Shown: piece by piece, positions 16,645 to 23,964 of the stretch
Numbering within the stretch: the stretch's first letter is position 1
Layout of the letters: each line of letters opens with the position of its first letter
Source: Prado023 sp963747335
GTDB lineage: Bacteria > Actinomycetota > Actinomycetes > S36-B12 > CAIYMF01
Reading direction: 5' to 3'
Length of the DNA: 64,000 nt
Assembly (NCBI GenBank): GCA_963747335.1
Contig: CAVVEV010000004.1
Location: forward strand, 114,585 to 178,584
Notes under the pieces: generated by a model
Databases searched by the model: none
Seen by the model: only the letters and a program-made list of their open reading frames with translations
What the model was told of the DNA's origin: nothing
Position numbers and translations under genes: made by a program

Positions 16645-17205
16645 CTATCCAAGGGTCTGGATGCCATGGCGGTGCCGCCGCTCCCACTCCGCCACGGCTT
16701 CCTGCAGCTGGGCCTGGGTCATCGTCGAACGATGCTCGAGGCCAGCCCGCCGGGCAAGCTCATAGAGCTCGGTCTGCGATCGGTGCCTGTTCTGTCGCGC
16801 GTGGACGGCGCGCAGGACTGCGTCGCGGCGTATCCGGAACACCTTGCCCATGCGCCTGCGCTCGGCGATCGGCAGCTGCGCGGCGAGGGAGAGAAGGACG
16901 CCTGCCTGTTCCGCCTCGACCAGGTCCCGCGCCACCAGCGCCAGCTCCTCCCGGGCGACCGTCTCGTCGCCGAGGGCTGCGGCAACCCGCTCCACCGCAT
17001 GCAGCAGGTTCGTCAGACTCGCGCCGGACAATGACCGCAGGACGGGGTACACCTCCGCTTCAGCTGCGGCGACGTGCGCCTGCAGCCGGTGGCGCAGGTC
17101 GGCCACCGGGTCATGCAATCCCCTGCTGATCCGCGCGCATTGGTCAGCCAGGATCAGGAGGTCCCGGTGCTCCGAGCTCAGGACCAGCCTGATGTCACTC
17201 GCCAT
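16645..17205 (-). CDS. Hemerythrin-like protein with Rho_N-type tail
   Basis: 186 residues from ATG 17205 (a GTG at 17211 is also possible; the ribosome-binding site is weak). Residues 1-140 form a helical hemerythrin-like domain with SEHRDLLILAD and HVAAAEAEVYPVLRSL, but fewer metal-ligand His than the HHE protein at 12.0 kb. The C-terminal 40 residues, TELYELARRAGLEHRSTMTQ followed by AQLQEAV, match the SAP/Rho-N-like fold found at the end of many actinobacterial hemerythrin-type proteins and thought to bind nucleic acid. A link between metal/oxygen sensing and nucleic-acid binding is inferred. It is divergent from the polysaccharide operon. Confidence 0.72.
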   Translation of the reverse strand: MASDIRLVLSSEHRDLLILADQCARISRGLHDPVADLRHRLQAHVAAAEAEVYPVLRSLSGASLTNLLHAVERVAAALGDETVAREELALVARDLVEAEQAGVLLSLAAQLPIAERRRMGKVFRIRRDAVLRAVHARQNRHRSQTELYELARRAGLEHRSTMTQAQLQEAVAEWERRHRHGIQTLG

Positions 17206-17452
17206 GTCCACTGGTACCCGGGACCCTGCGATCCATACTCCCTCGGCCCAGTGCGCCGACGGCTGCCGAGGCGGTGTATGGGAGTTCGACCGTCGGGTAG
17301 GCGACGTGTGCTGGCCACTCACCCCCCAACAATCCCTCCGGCACACCAGGACTCGACACATCAGCAGGTCAGGGCCAATTGCGACACGAGCCCCGCCCCT
17401 CACTTCGCTCCGGTGGGCGCCTCCGACACACCCCCTACGAGAGGACACGATC
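17206..17452. promoter_or_regulatory. Divergent intergenic region between hemerythrin and polysaccharide operon
   Basis: 247 bp between opposite start codons, so promoters for both directions must lie here. A GGGTAG element at about 17296-17301, with GTTCGACC upstream, is a loose match to alternative-sigma promoters of the GTTT-N-GGGTA kind. No clear operator was found. Confidence 0.3.
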
Positions 17453-18499
17453 ATGGACCGCATCCGCGAGGAACACCGAGAGCGGACGCCCGTGCGCAGC
17501 ACCGATCCCCTCGTGTCTGTCGTCATCCCGGCAAGGAACGAGGCCCGAAACCTCGCAGAGGTCCTCCCCCAACTGCCCCCGGTGCACGAGGTCATCCTGG
17601 TCGATGGCCATTCCACAGATGGAACCGTTGAGACGGCTCGCGAGGTGCTGCCAGAGGTGCGCGTCCTGCAACAGACCCGCCGGGGGAAGGGCAATGCGCT
17701 CGCCGTGGGATTCGAGGCTGCCAGAGGGGACGTCATCATCATGTTCGATGCGGACGGATCGGCCGACCCCCGAGAGATCCCCGCATTCGTGAGTGCGCTG
17801 GTCAGGGGCGCCGACTTCGCCAAGGGAAGCCGGAACCTGGACGCCGGTGGCAGCGAGGACATCACCGGGATCCGCCATGCGGGCAACCTCGCGCTCGTTC
17901 GGACGGCGAACCTGCTCTTCGGAACCCGATACACGGACCTCTGCTACGGATACAACGCATTCTGGCGCGACATCCTCAAGGCGTTCGCGCTGCCTGAAAC
18001 CCAAGGGACCGGGGCGCAGGACCGACGCCGGATGCTCTGGGGCGATGGATTCGAGGTCGAGACCCTCCTCAACTGCCGGGCCGCCACGGCGAACCTGAGG
18101 ATCGTCGAAGTTCCCAGCGTTGAGCTCGCCCGCATCCATGGGGTCAGCAACCTGAATGCTCGTGCTGACGGAACCCGGGTCCTGCGCACCCTGCTGTCTG
18201 AATGGAAGAGGCATCGTGTCGCAGCTGCCCGGACTGTCGTCGACGACCGGACCGTGGTGACCGCGGGACCCGGTGACTCCCTGGGCCATGGGCCTGCCGA
18301 GCCTGCGCTCGGCACCCCCCACGGGATCCTCGACGACGCGGACGAGGTGGCGATCGCTGCGATCCCGCGGCCCCGGGTGGGTGGGCGTGCCGAACACGCA
18401 CCCTCCCCGACCCTGGGCGCCACTGCCATGAGTGCACACCCAGCCTTCGCGACCTCGGGCCAGGCCTCCTCGAGCATGCCGGACGGGGCCCCAGCGTGA
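17453..18499 (+). CDS. Family 2 glycosyltransferase
   Basis: 348 residues from ATG 17453 with GAGAGG about 9 bases upstream. A GT-A fold occupies about residues 20-255: VSVVIPARNEARNL, EVILVDGHSTDGT and MFDADGSADP, where Asp99 and Asp101 form the metal-binding DxD. GKGNALAVGFEAARGD is typical of dolichyl-phosphate-mannose-synthase-like or polyprenyl-glycosyltransferases. No membrane helices are present. The last 90 residues are low-complexity and probably disordered. Its stop overlaps the GTG of the next glycosyltransferase. First gene of a four-gene operon for a surface polysaccharide. Confidence 0.88.
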   Translation: MDRIREEHRERTPVRSTDPLVSVVIPARNEARNLAEVLPQLPPVHEVILVDGHSTDGTVETAREVLPEVRVLQQTRRGKGNALAVGFEAARGDVIIMFDADGSADPREIPAFVSALVRGADFAKGSRNLDAGGSEDITGIRHAGNLALVRTANLLFGTRYTDLCYGYNAFWRDILKAFALPETQGTGAQDRRRMLWGDGFEVETLLNCRAATANLRIVEVPSVELARIHGVSNLNARADGTRVLRTLLSEWKRHRVAAARTVVDDRTVVTAGPGDSLGHGPAEPALGTPHGILDDADEVAIAAIPRPRVGGRAEHAPSPTLGATAMSAHPAFATSGQASSSMPDGAPA

Positions 18500-19536
18500 C
18501 GAGCACACCCGACGGACGCGACGAGCACCCGGGTGATCACCGTCCCCACGTTCCATCACGTCCGGGTGAGGTGAGAGCCATCACTGTCAGCGTCATCCTG
18601 TGCGCCTACACCCTTGATCGGGCTGAGCAGATCGGTGCAGCCCTCGAATCCGTGGTGCACCAGGTGCCAGCGCCCTCGGAGATCCTCGTGATCGTCGATC
18701 ACAACGAGGGTCTGCTCGACTGGCTGGAGGCGCACGTGACCCGGTACTCGGGCGATCCCTGCATCGCCGTCGTTCCCAGCACCGGCCCGCAGGGCCTCTC
18801 GGGCGCCCGCAACACGGGAGTCACGCTGGCGACGGGCGACGTCGTGGCCTTCCTCGACGACGACGCGCAGGCGGAACCCGGCTGGCTGGCCCACCTCGTC
18901 GCGCCGTACACCGATCCCGCGGTGGTGTCCGTCGGCGGTTCGGTCGCACCCGCGTGGGAGGCGGATCGACCCGCGTGGTTCCCCGAGGAGTTCGGATGGG
19001 TGGTGGGATGCTCCTACCGCGGGCAGCCCACCATGTTGGCACCGGTGCGCAACGCGATCGGCGCGAACATGTCCTTCCGCCGGTCGTCGTTGATCGCCGC
19101 GGGGGGCTTCTCCGCCCGGGTGGGACGAACCGGCTCCGACGGACGGGGCTGCGAGGAGACCGAGGCCTCGATCCGCGTGAGTCGCCAGCACCCCGGCACC
19201 CAGGTGCTGCTTGAGCCCGCCGCCAAGGTCCGGCACTTCGTGCCGACGCAGCGAACGACGTGGGCCTACTTCAGGCGACGGTGCTATGCGGAGGGCCAGT
19301 CCAAAGCCCTGGTGTCCCAGCTCGTCGGGCGCGGGGATGGCCTGGCCTCCGAGCGCGACTACGTCCGGTCCACGTTGCCGGCCGCGGTGGTCGCGGCAGT
19401 CGCCAGCGCCTATCAGCATCATGATCTCGCGCGGATCACGCCCGCGGCTGCCATCATCGGAGGTTTGGTGGCCACCGCCACCGGCTACGCAGTCGCCTCC
19501 CTGACGTTCCCCTCATCCAGGACTGGTCTCCGGTGA
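18496..19536 (+). CDS. Family 2 glycosyltransferase
   Basis: 346 residues starting at the GTG of a GTGA overlap with the preceding gene. The GT2 domain runs from about residue 28 to 260: VSVILCAYTLDRAEQI, EILVIVDHNEGL, GLSGARNTGVTLATGDVVAF and the acidic FLDDDAQ motif. The acceptor region GANMSFRRSSLIAAGGF is typical of rhamnosyl- or glucosyltransferases of this family. A hydrophobic segment near the C-terminus (AAAIIGGLVATATGYAVASL) may anchor the protein in the membrane. The sugar donor is not predictable. It overlaps the deacetylase gene by 4 bases. Confidence 0.88.
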   Translation: MTSTPDGRDEHPGDHRPHVPSRPGEVRAITVSVILCAYTLDRAEQIGAALESVVHQVPAPSEILVIVDHNEGLLDWLEAHVTRYSGDPCIAVVPSTGPQGLSGARNTGVTLATGDVVAFLDDDAQAEPGWLAHLVAPYTDPAVVSVGGSVAPAWEADRPAWFPEEFGWVVGCSYRGQPTMLAPVRNAIGANMSFRRSSLIAAGGFSARVGRTGSDGRGCEETEASIRVSRQHPGTQVLLEPAAKVRHFVPTQRTTWAYFRRRCYAEGQSKALVSQLVGRGDGLASERDYVRSTLPAAVVAAVASAYQHHDLARITPAAAIIGGLVATATGYAVASLTFPSSRTGLR

Positions 19537-20402
19537 ACTCCGAGCTGGTTGATGACGCGACTGCACCCAATGGGGGGTCAGAGAACCGACCACGCGGCGA
19601 GCATCGTCGTCCGCGGGCTTCACACGGCACGCCGTTCCCCGTCCTGCTCTACCACGCTGTTGACACGCACTGGCCCCGGGGCCAGGAGGACATCACAGTG
19701 CCACCGCACCTGTTCGCCCGCCACATGGACGTCCTGGCAGACCGCGGCCTGCACGTCGTCCCCCTCGGGATGGTGGCAGAGGCGCTCCTGGCCGGCGCCG
19801 AGCTGCCGTCCAACGCGGTGTCCGTGACATTCGATGACGGCTACGCGTGCTTCCTGCTCCACGCACACCCCGTCCTGGCTGAACGCCGGATGAGGGCCAC
19901 CCTGTTCCAGACGACAGGATGCATCGGGCGACCCTTCGCCGGCTCGATCATGGTGACCGAGTCCGACCTGCGTGAACTCGCAGCCCTGGGCGTCGAGATC
20001 GGCTCGCACACGGTCACCCATCCGCACCTGGACCTGGTGAGTCCCCAGCAGCTCCACTCCGAGTTGCGCGACAGCCGGGAACGACTCGAGCAGGTGCTGG
20101 GTGCGCCGGTCCCCGGCCTGGCCTACCCGCACGGCTCCTACACCCGCCAGGTCGCGGCGGGAGCCCGCCAAGCGGGCTACACATGGGCCGCCGGGGTGAA
20201 GAACGCCAGCTCGCACGCGGCCGACGATCCCTGGGCGATCGCGCGGATCACGATGGGACGCACCGTGACCGCTGAGGGCCTGGGGCACATCCTCGACGGC
20301 GGGCTTCCTCTGGCCGCGACCGAGGAGCGGATGCGCACCACGGTCTTCCGCCAGGTTCGCCGGCTGCGAACCAGGAACGGGTACGACCCCGATGTCCTCT
20401 GA
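19533..20402 (+). CDS. Polysaccharide deacetylase (NodB/CE4 family)
   Basis: 289 residues from a GTG overlapping the previous stop (GTGA). The NodB homology domain is complete: PVLLYHAVD, then TFDDGY with Asp101 and Asp102 (catalytic base and metal ligand), the metal-binding SHTVTHPHLDL and AYPHGSY. These enzymes remove N- or O-acetyl groups from polysaccharides. No signal peptide or membrane helix is visible, unusual for an enzyme acting on exported glycan, so it may act on a cytoplasmic, lipid-linked intermediate. Position between two glycosyltransferases in one operon supports that. Confidence 0.9.
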   Translation: MNSELVDDATAPNGGSENRPRGEHRRPRASHGTPFPVLLYHAVDTHWPRGQEDITVPPHLFARHMDVLADRGLHVVPLGMVAEALLAGAELPSNAVSVTFDDGYACFLLHAHPVLAERRMRATLFQTTGCIGRPFAGSIMVTESDLRELAALGVEIGSHTVTHPHLDLVSPQQLHSELRDSRERLEQVLGAPVPGLAYPHGSYTRQVAAGARQAGYTWAAGVKNASSHAADDPWAIARITMGRTVTAEGLGHILDGGLPLAATEERMRTTVFRQVRRLRTRNGYDPDVL

Positions 20403-21687
20403 GGGCGCCGTCACCCGCCTCGGTGGTCCCGCAACAGCCCTGACGGTGGACCTCGAGGAGGTCCCTGCCCTGCCGGGCTCCGCGCACCGCTACGCCGTGA
20501 TCCTCGTGCGGCGGGGCCTGCGCCCCTTCGCCGAGGTCGTCGTGCCCGTGGGCGCTGATGGGCTGAGTGCGGCGCAGTGCCGCGAGGCCATCGAGCGGGA
20601 GCTGGCCGCCACCGGGATCCCGGTCCCATCAGGGACCGTGACGGATCGGGCTTCGAGCCCCGGCGTCGAGATCTCGGTCGTGGTGACGACCTGTTCAGCC
20701 TCCGATGAGCTCATCCGGGCCATCGACTCAGTCCTGGCAAGCCAGGGCGCCACCGTGGACGTCATCGTCGTGGACAACCGGCCGGGCAGCTCCGGGGCCC
20801 AGAGGGCGATCCGGGCCCACTATCCCGAGGGGGCCCCCGTCAGGGTGATCGCCGAGCACCGACAGGGCCTGTCATGGGCCCGCAACGCGGGCATTGCCGC
20901 CGCCCAGACCGAGTTCGTTGCGTGGACCGACGACGACGTGGTCGTTGATCCGCACTGGGCGAGGGCCCTGGTGGACGCCTTCGCCCTTGCTCCCGACATC
21001 GATCTGGTCACCGGCCTGATCCGTCCCCTCGAGCTGGCGACGGAGGCCCAGATCTGGCGGCAGACGCACCGCGGCTACGCCAGTGGCTTCGATCGACGCG
21101 TGTATCGCACGGATCCGAGACCCCCGGATGCGCCCCTGTTCCCCTACGCGACGGGCAGGATCGGCAGCGGGGCGAACATGGCCGCTCGACGGCGCTCCCT
21201 GGATGATCTCGGGGGCTTCGACGTCGCTCTCGGTGCGGGGACCCCGGCCGCCGGGGGTGAGGACCTCGACCTGATCTTCCGGTTCCTCAACTCGGGCTCA
21301 GCGGTCGTCTTCGAGCCGGCCGCGATAGTCAGCCACGCCCATCACCGGGAGTTCGCCGCGTTGCTCGGTCAGGCCCGGGACTACGGCACCGGACTCGCGT
21401 CCTACTTGATGACGCTGATCAACTCCGATCCCCGACGCCTGGCCGACATCGCGCGACGCAGCCCAGCCGCCGCCGCCCACCTGCGGGCGCTGCGCCGCGG
21501 ACCCAGGGATCGGCCGAATGTCCTGACCGACCACGCGTTCGCCCGACGACTGCGGCGCGCCGAGACCCAGGGCATGGCCATCGGGGTGCGACGCGCCGTG
21601 GCCCATCGCCTCCGAGCGGACCGATCTCGGACCGATGCACCTGCCGGTGGTCCGCTCCGTCAGCCGATCTCGGGCTCGTGGGGCTGA
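20392..21687 (+). CDS. Family 2 glycosyltransferase with extra N-terminal domain
   Basis: 431 residues, start ATG 20392, overlapping the deacetylase gene by 11 bases. Residues 1-95 form a separate alpha/beta region with RYAVILVRRGLRPFAEVVVP that I do not recognise. The GT2 domain follows (about 98-330): ISVVVTTCSASDELI, DVIVVDNRPGS, GLSWARNAGIAAAQTEFVAW and TDDDVVVDP, with the metal-binding acidic cluster. GGEDLDLIFR is the acceptor-binding ED motif. The C-terminus is basic. It is the last gene of the plus-strand operon, which meets the convergent minus operon 34 bp later. Confidence 0.88.
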   Translation: MSSEGAVTRLGGPATALTVDLEEVPALPGSAHRYAVILVRRGLRPFAEVVVPVGADGLSAAQCREAIERELAATGIPVPSGTVTDRASSPGVEISVVVTTCSASDELIRAIDSVLASQGATVDVIVVDNRPGSSGAQRAIRAHYPEGAPVRVIAEHRQGLSWARNAGIAAAQTEFVAWTDDDVVVDPHWARALVDAFALAPDIDLVTGLIRPLELATEAQIWRQTHRGYASGFDRRVYRTDPRPPDAPLFPYATGRIGSGANMAARRRSLDDLGGFDVALGAGTPAAGGEDLDLIFRFLNSGSAVVFEPAAIVSHAHHREFAALLGQARDYGTGLASYLMTLINSDPRRLADIARRSPAAAAHLRALRRGPRDRPNVLTDHAFARRLRRAETQGMAIGVRRAVAHRLRADRSRTDAPAGGPLRQPISGSWG

Positions 21688-21721
21688 GGCGCACGACCTG
21701 ACCAGCACCATGCGGCCGCGG

Positions 21722-22111
21722 CTACGGCTGCTCAGTCCGATCAGGGCCGGCGGTCAGGCTGTGGAGCTTCTCCGGCGAGGTGGCCACCCCGGCGAACGTG
21801 ATGCCCGCCAGGATCGCGTAGGCCGGGCCCACGTTCCATGCTCCCGCCAGGGCCAGGGTCTGGGTGACCACGGCAGTGGCCGCGATGCTCAGCCCGAGTG
21901 CCACGGCGACCCGATCCCACACTGACACGAGCTGGAACGACCACACCCACGCGGCTCCGGGGCAGACGCCCAGGAAGGCCGTGGCCAGGAGGGTCCGTCC
22001 CGTCGCGGGGACCCCGACCCAGGCGGCCAACCCGGCCAGCAGGGTGATCGCGACGATGAGCCGATGCGGCGTGAGAAGTCGCGCAACGCGGCGTGCGACA
22101 TCGGCGGTCAT
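21722..22111 (-). CDS. Small multi-pass membrane protein
   Basis: 129 residues from ATG 22111, which overlaps the upstream stop (ATGA). Four hydrophobic helices are visible, starting at RLIVAITLLAGLAAWVGV and ending at PAYAILAGITFAGVA. The second carries TAFLGVCPGAAWVWSF. It resembles the small helical units seen beside polymerases or glycosyltransferases in actinobacterial polysaccharide loci, but no family is recognised. It is the last gene of the minus operon and probably works with the large membrane protein upstream. Confidence 0.6.
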   Translation of the reverse strand: MTADVARRVARLLTPHRLIVAITLLAGLAAWVGVPATGRTLLATAFLGVCPGAAWVWSFQLVSVWDRVAVALGLSIAATAVVTQTLALAGAWNVGPAYAILAGITFAGVATSPEKLHSLTAGPDRTEQP

Positions 22112-23964
22112 GGGGTCCCCCTCGGTGCGTCGGCTCGTTCGAACACCACCGCGTCGACGTTCTGGAAGACCACTCGGAAGTCCGGCGAGGCGCGCAGGTC
22201 CGCCTCGATGGCCTGCAGCGAGCCTGGCGGCATGCCACCGAAGGTGTCCACATCCAGCGACTGGGACCGGGTCAGCAGCACCAGGGCGCGCCCGAACCGA
22301 TCGTCAGCGAGCCAACCGCCGAGCTTGCCCGACGGGTCGGCCAGGATCTCGTCCTGTGTCTCATCAGGCTCCCGGCTCAGGGCCACGTAGGTGAAGGAGT
22401 CGTAGTTGCGGAACCACCCGGGGTAGTTGCGGCTGCCCTCGACGAGCAGGGAGCCCGGGGGGCTGTTCTCGGCGACCCAGAGCGAGGCCGCGGCCTCGTC
22501 GTCAGTGAACGTGTACACGCGGTCCTTGCCGAAGTGGGCCAGCATGAAGCTGGAGAGCAGCACCAGGGCGATGCCGGCCGTGGCGACCATGTTCACCAGC
22601 TGCGACCTGCGCTGTCCGTCGGGTTCTGCCGTGACCCCAGGGCTCGCGGCCACCCGGAGGTCAGCGTCGCTCCGGACCACCTCGGATGCACGTGGCGTCG
22701 GCGCAAGCGCGCCTGCCGCCAACAGCGAGAGCCCCGGGAGCATGAACAGGTAGACGCGGAAGACGGCCTCCCCGCCGAAGGGGGTCGCGACCGGCAACAG
22801 CACGGGAACGGCGGCCAGGATGACCGGGCTGAGGTCCAGCCGGCCCCGGCGCCACAGCCGAACCGCGCCGACCAGCGCCAGGACTGCCATCAGCAGGATC
22901 ATCCCCCGGCCGGCCCAGATGATCAGAACCTGCTCGGGCCGGACGGTCGAAGCCTTCTCGAAGGTCTCCTCAGCATTGGCGATGGGCTTGAACACGTCCT
23001 CCAGCAGCGAGGACAGCTCCACATGGACTATGGGACCGCCCACGGTCACCGTCCATCCCACGAGCAGCCCGGCTGCGCTGACTGGCAGCCACCAGCCGCG
23101 GACGACTCGGAGGACGACCAGTATCGCGAGCGCGGATACCAGCATGAAGGGAGTCACCTGGTGGCTCGAGACGATGGCCAGTGACAGCAGCACGAAGGCC
23201 GGGAGCGCCACCCTGGTCGGGATCACGTCGGTCAGCGGTCCTGCACGCGCTGGGGCGCGGCGGAAGGCGCGCAGGACGATGCCCAGGGTGATCAGGTAGA
23301 GCACAAGGCCCATGGCCTGCGGGGAGAAGTAGTCCTGCCCGACCCAGTTGGCCGTGGTGAACAGCCACAGCGCCAGCCACAGCATCCTGCGGTCCCCGGT
23401 CATGCACCGCAGCAGGAACCGAAGCGCGACCAGGTTCGCCAGGGTGAAGGCCAAGGGGGCCCACGTGGCGATCGTGATGGCATCGCCCGCACCGGCCAAC
23501 TCGGTCAGCGCAGCCGCAGCAGCGAAGAAGCCCGGCCACCCGTGATAGATCGGCTGCAGGTCGATCGATGGGTCCACGCTCCCCGTTCGCTGGATGAAGT
23601 CGACGATACCCACGTGCTTCCACGCCCACGAGTAGCGCAGCGTCTCGTAGAACACCGCGGGAGTGCCGTGGATCAGCAGCACCAGGACGACCAGGTGGGT
23701 CGCCAGGAGCCACGACGCGGCCCCCCGCCACAGGGCATGCACGAACCCCACGGTGAGCAGTGCCAGTGCTGCGACCATGCCGGGATCGAGCAGCGAGACG
23801 AAGCCAAGCGGTGCCAGATCGGCCTGGGTGGCTCCCCGCAGCCCCACGAACCAGAGCAGCCCTGCGACGACGAGGACCAGCACGCTGGCCCGATCGGCAC
23901 GACGGATTCCGGTTGAGGACCCCTCATCGACTCGCTGCTCGGCGACCAACTGCTCAGCGACCAT
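22108..23964 (-). CDS. Large multi-pass membrane protein, GT-C or polymerase-like
   Basis: 618 residues from ATG 23964, overlapping the end of the flippase-kinase gene by 11 bases; a longer frame lies inside that gene and is not used. About 12-13 hydrophobic helices fill residues 25-440, followed by a soluble domain with AENSPPGSLLVEGSRNYPGW (about 480-510). The extracytoplasmic loop YHGWPGFFAA after SIDLQPI is rich in acidic and aromatic residues, as in GT-C glycosyltransferases that use lipid-linked sugars. Together with the flippase this suggests polymerisation or sugar addition outside the membrane. Wzy-like polymerase is the main alternative. Confidence 0.7.
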   Translation of the reverse strand: MVAEQLVAEQRVDEGSSTGIRRADRASVLVLVVAGLLWFVGLRGATQADLAPLGFVSLLDPGMVAALALLTVGFVHALWRGAASWLLATHLVVLVLLIHGTPAVFYETLRYSWAWKHVGIVDFIQRTGSVDPSIDLQPIYHGWPGFFAAAAALTELAGAGDAITIATWAPLAFTLANLVALRFLLRCMTGDRRMLWLALWLFTTANWVGQDYFSPQAMGLVLYLITLGIVLRAFRRAPARAGPLTDVIPTRVALPAFVLLSLAIVSSHQVTPFMLVSALAILVVLRVVRGWWLPVSAAGLLVGWTVTVGGPIVHVELSSLLEDVFKPIANAEETFEKASTVRPEQVLIIWAGRGMILLMAVLALVGAVRLWRRGRLDLSPVILAAVPVLLPVATPFGGEAVFRVYLFMLPGLSLLAAGALAPTPRASEVVRSDADLRVAASPGVTAEPDGQRRSQLVNMVATAGIALVLLSSFMLAHFGKDRVYTFTDDEAAASLWVAENSPPGSLLVEGSRNYPGWFRNYDSFTYVALSREPDETQDEILADPSGKLGGWLADDRFGRALVLLTRSQSLDVDTFGGMPPGSLQAIEADLRASPDFRVVFQNVDAVVFERADAPRGTP

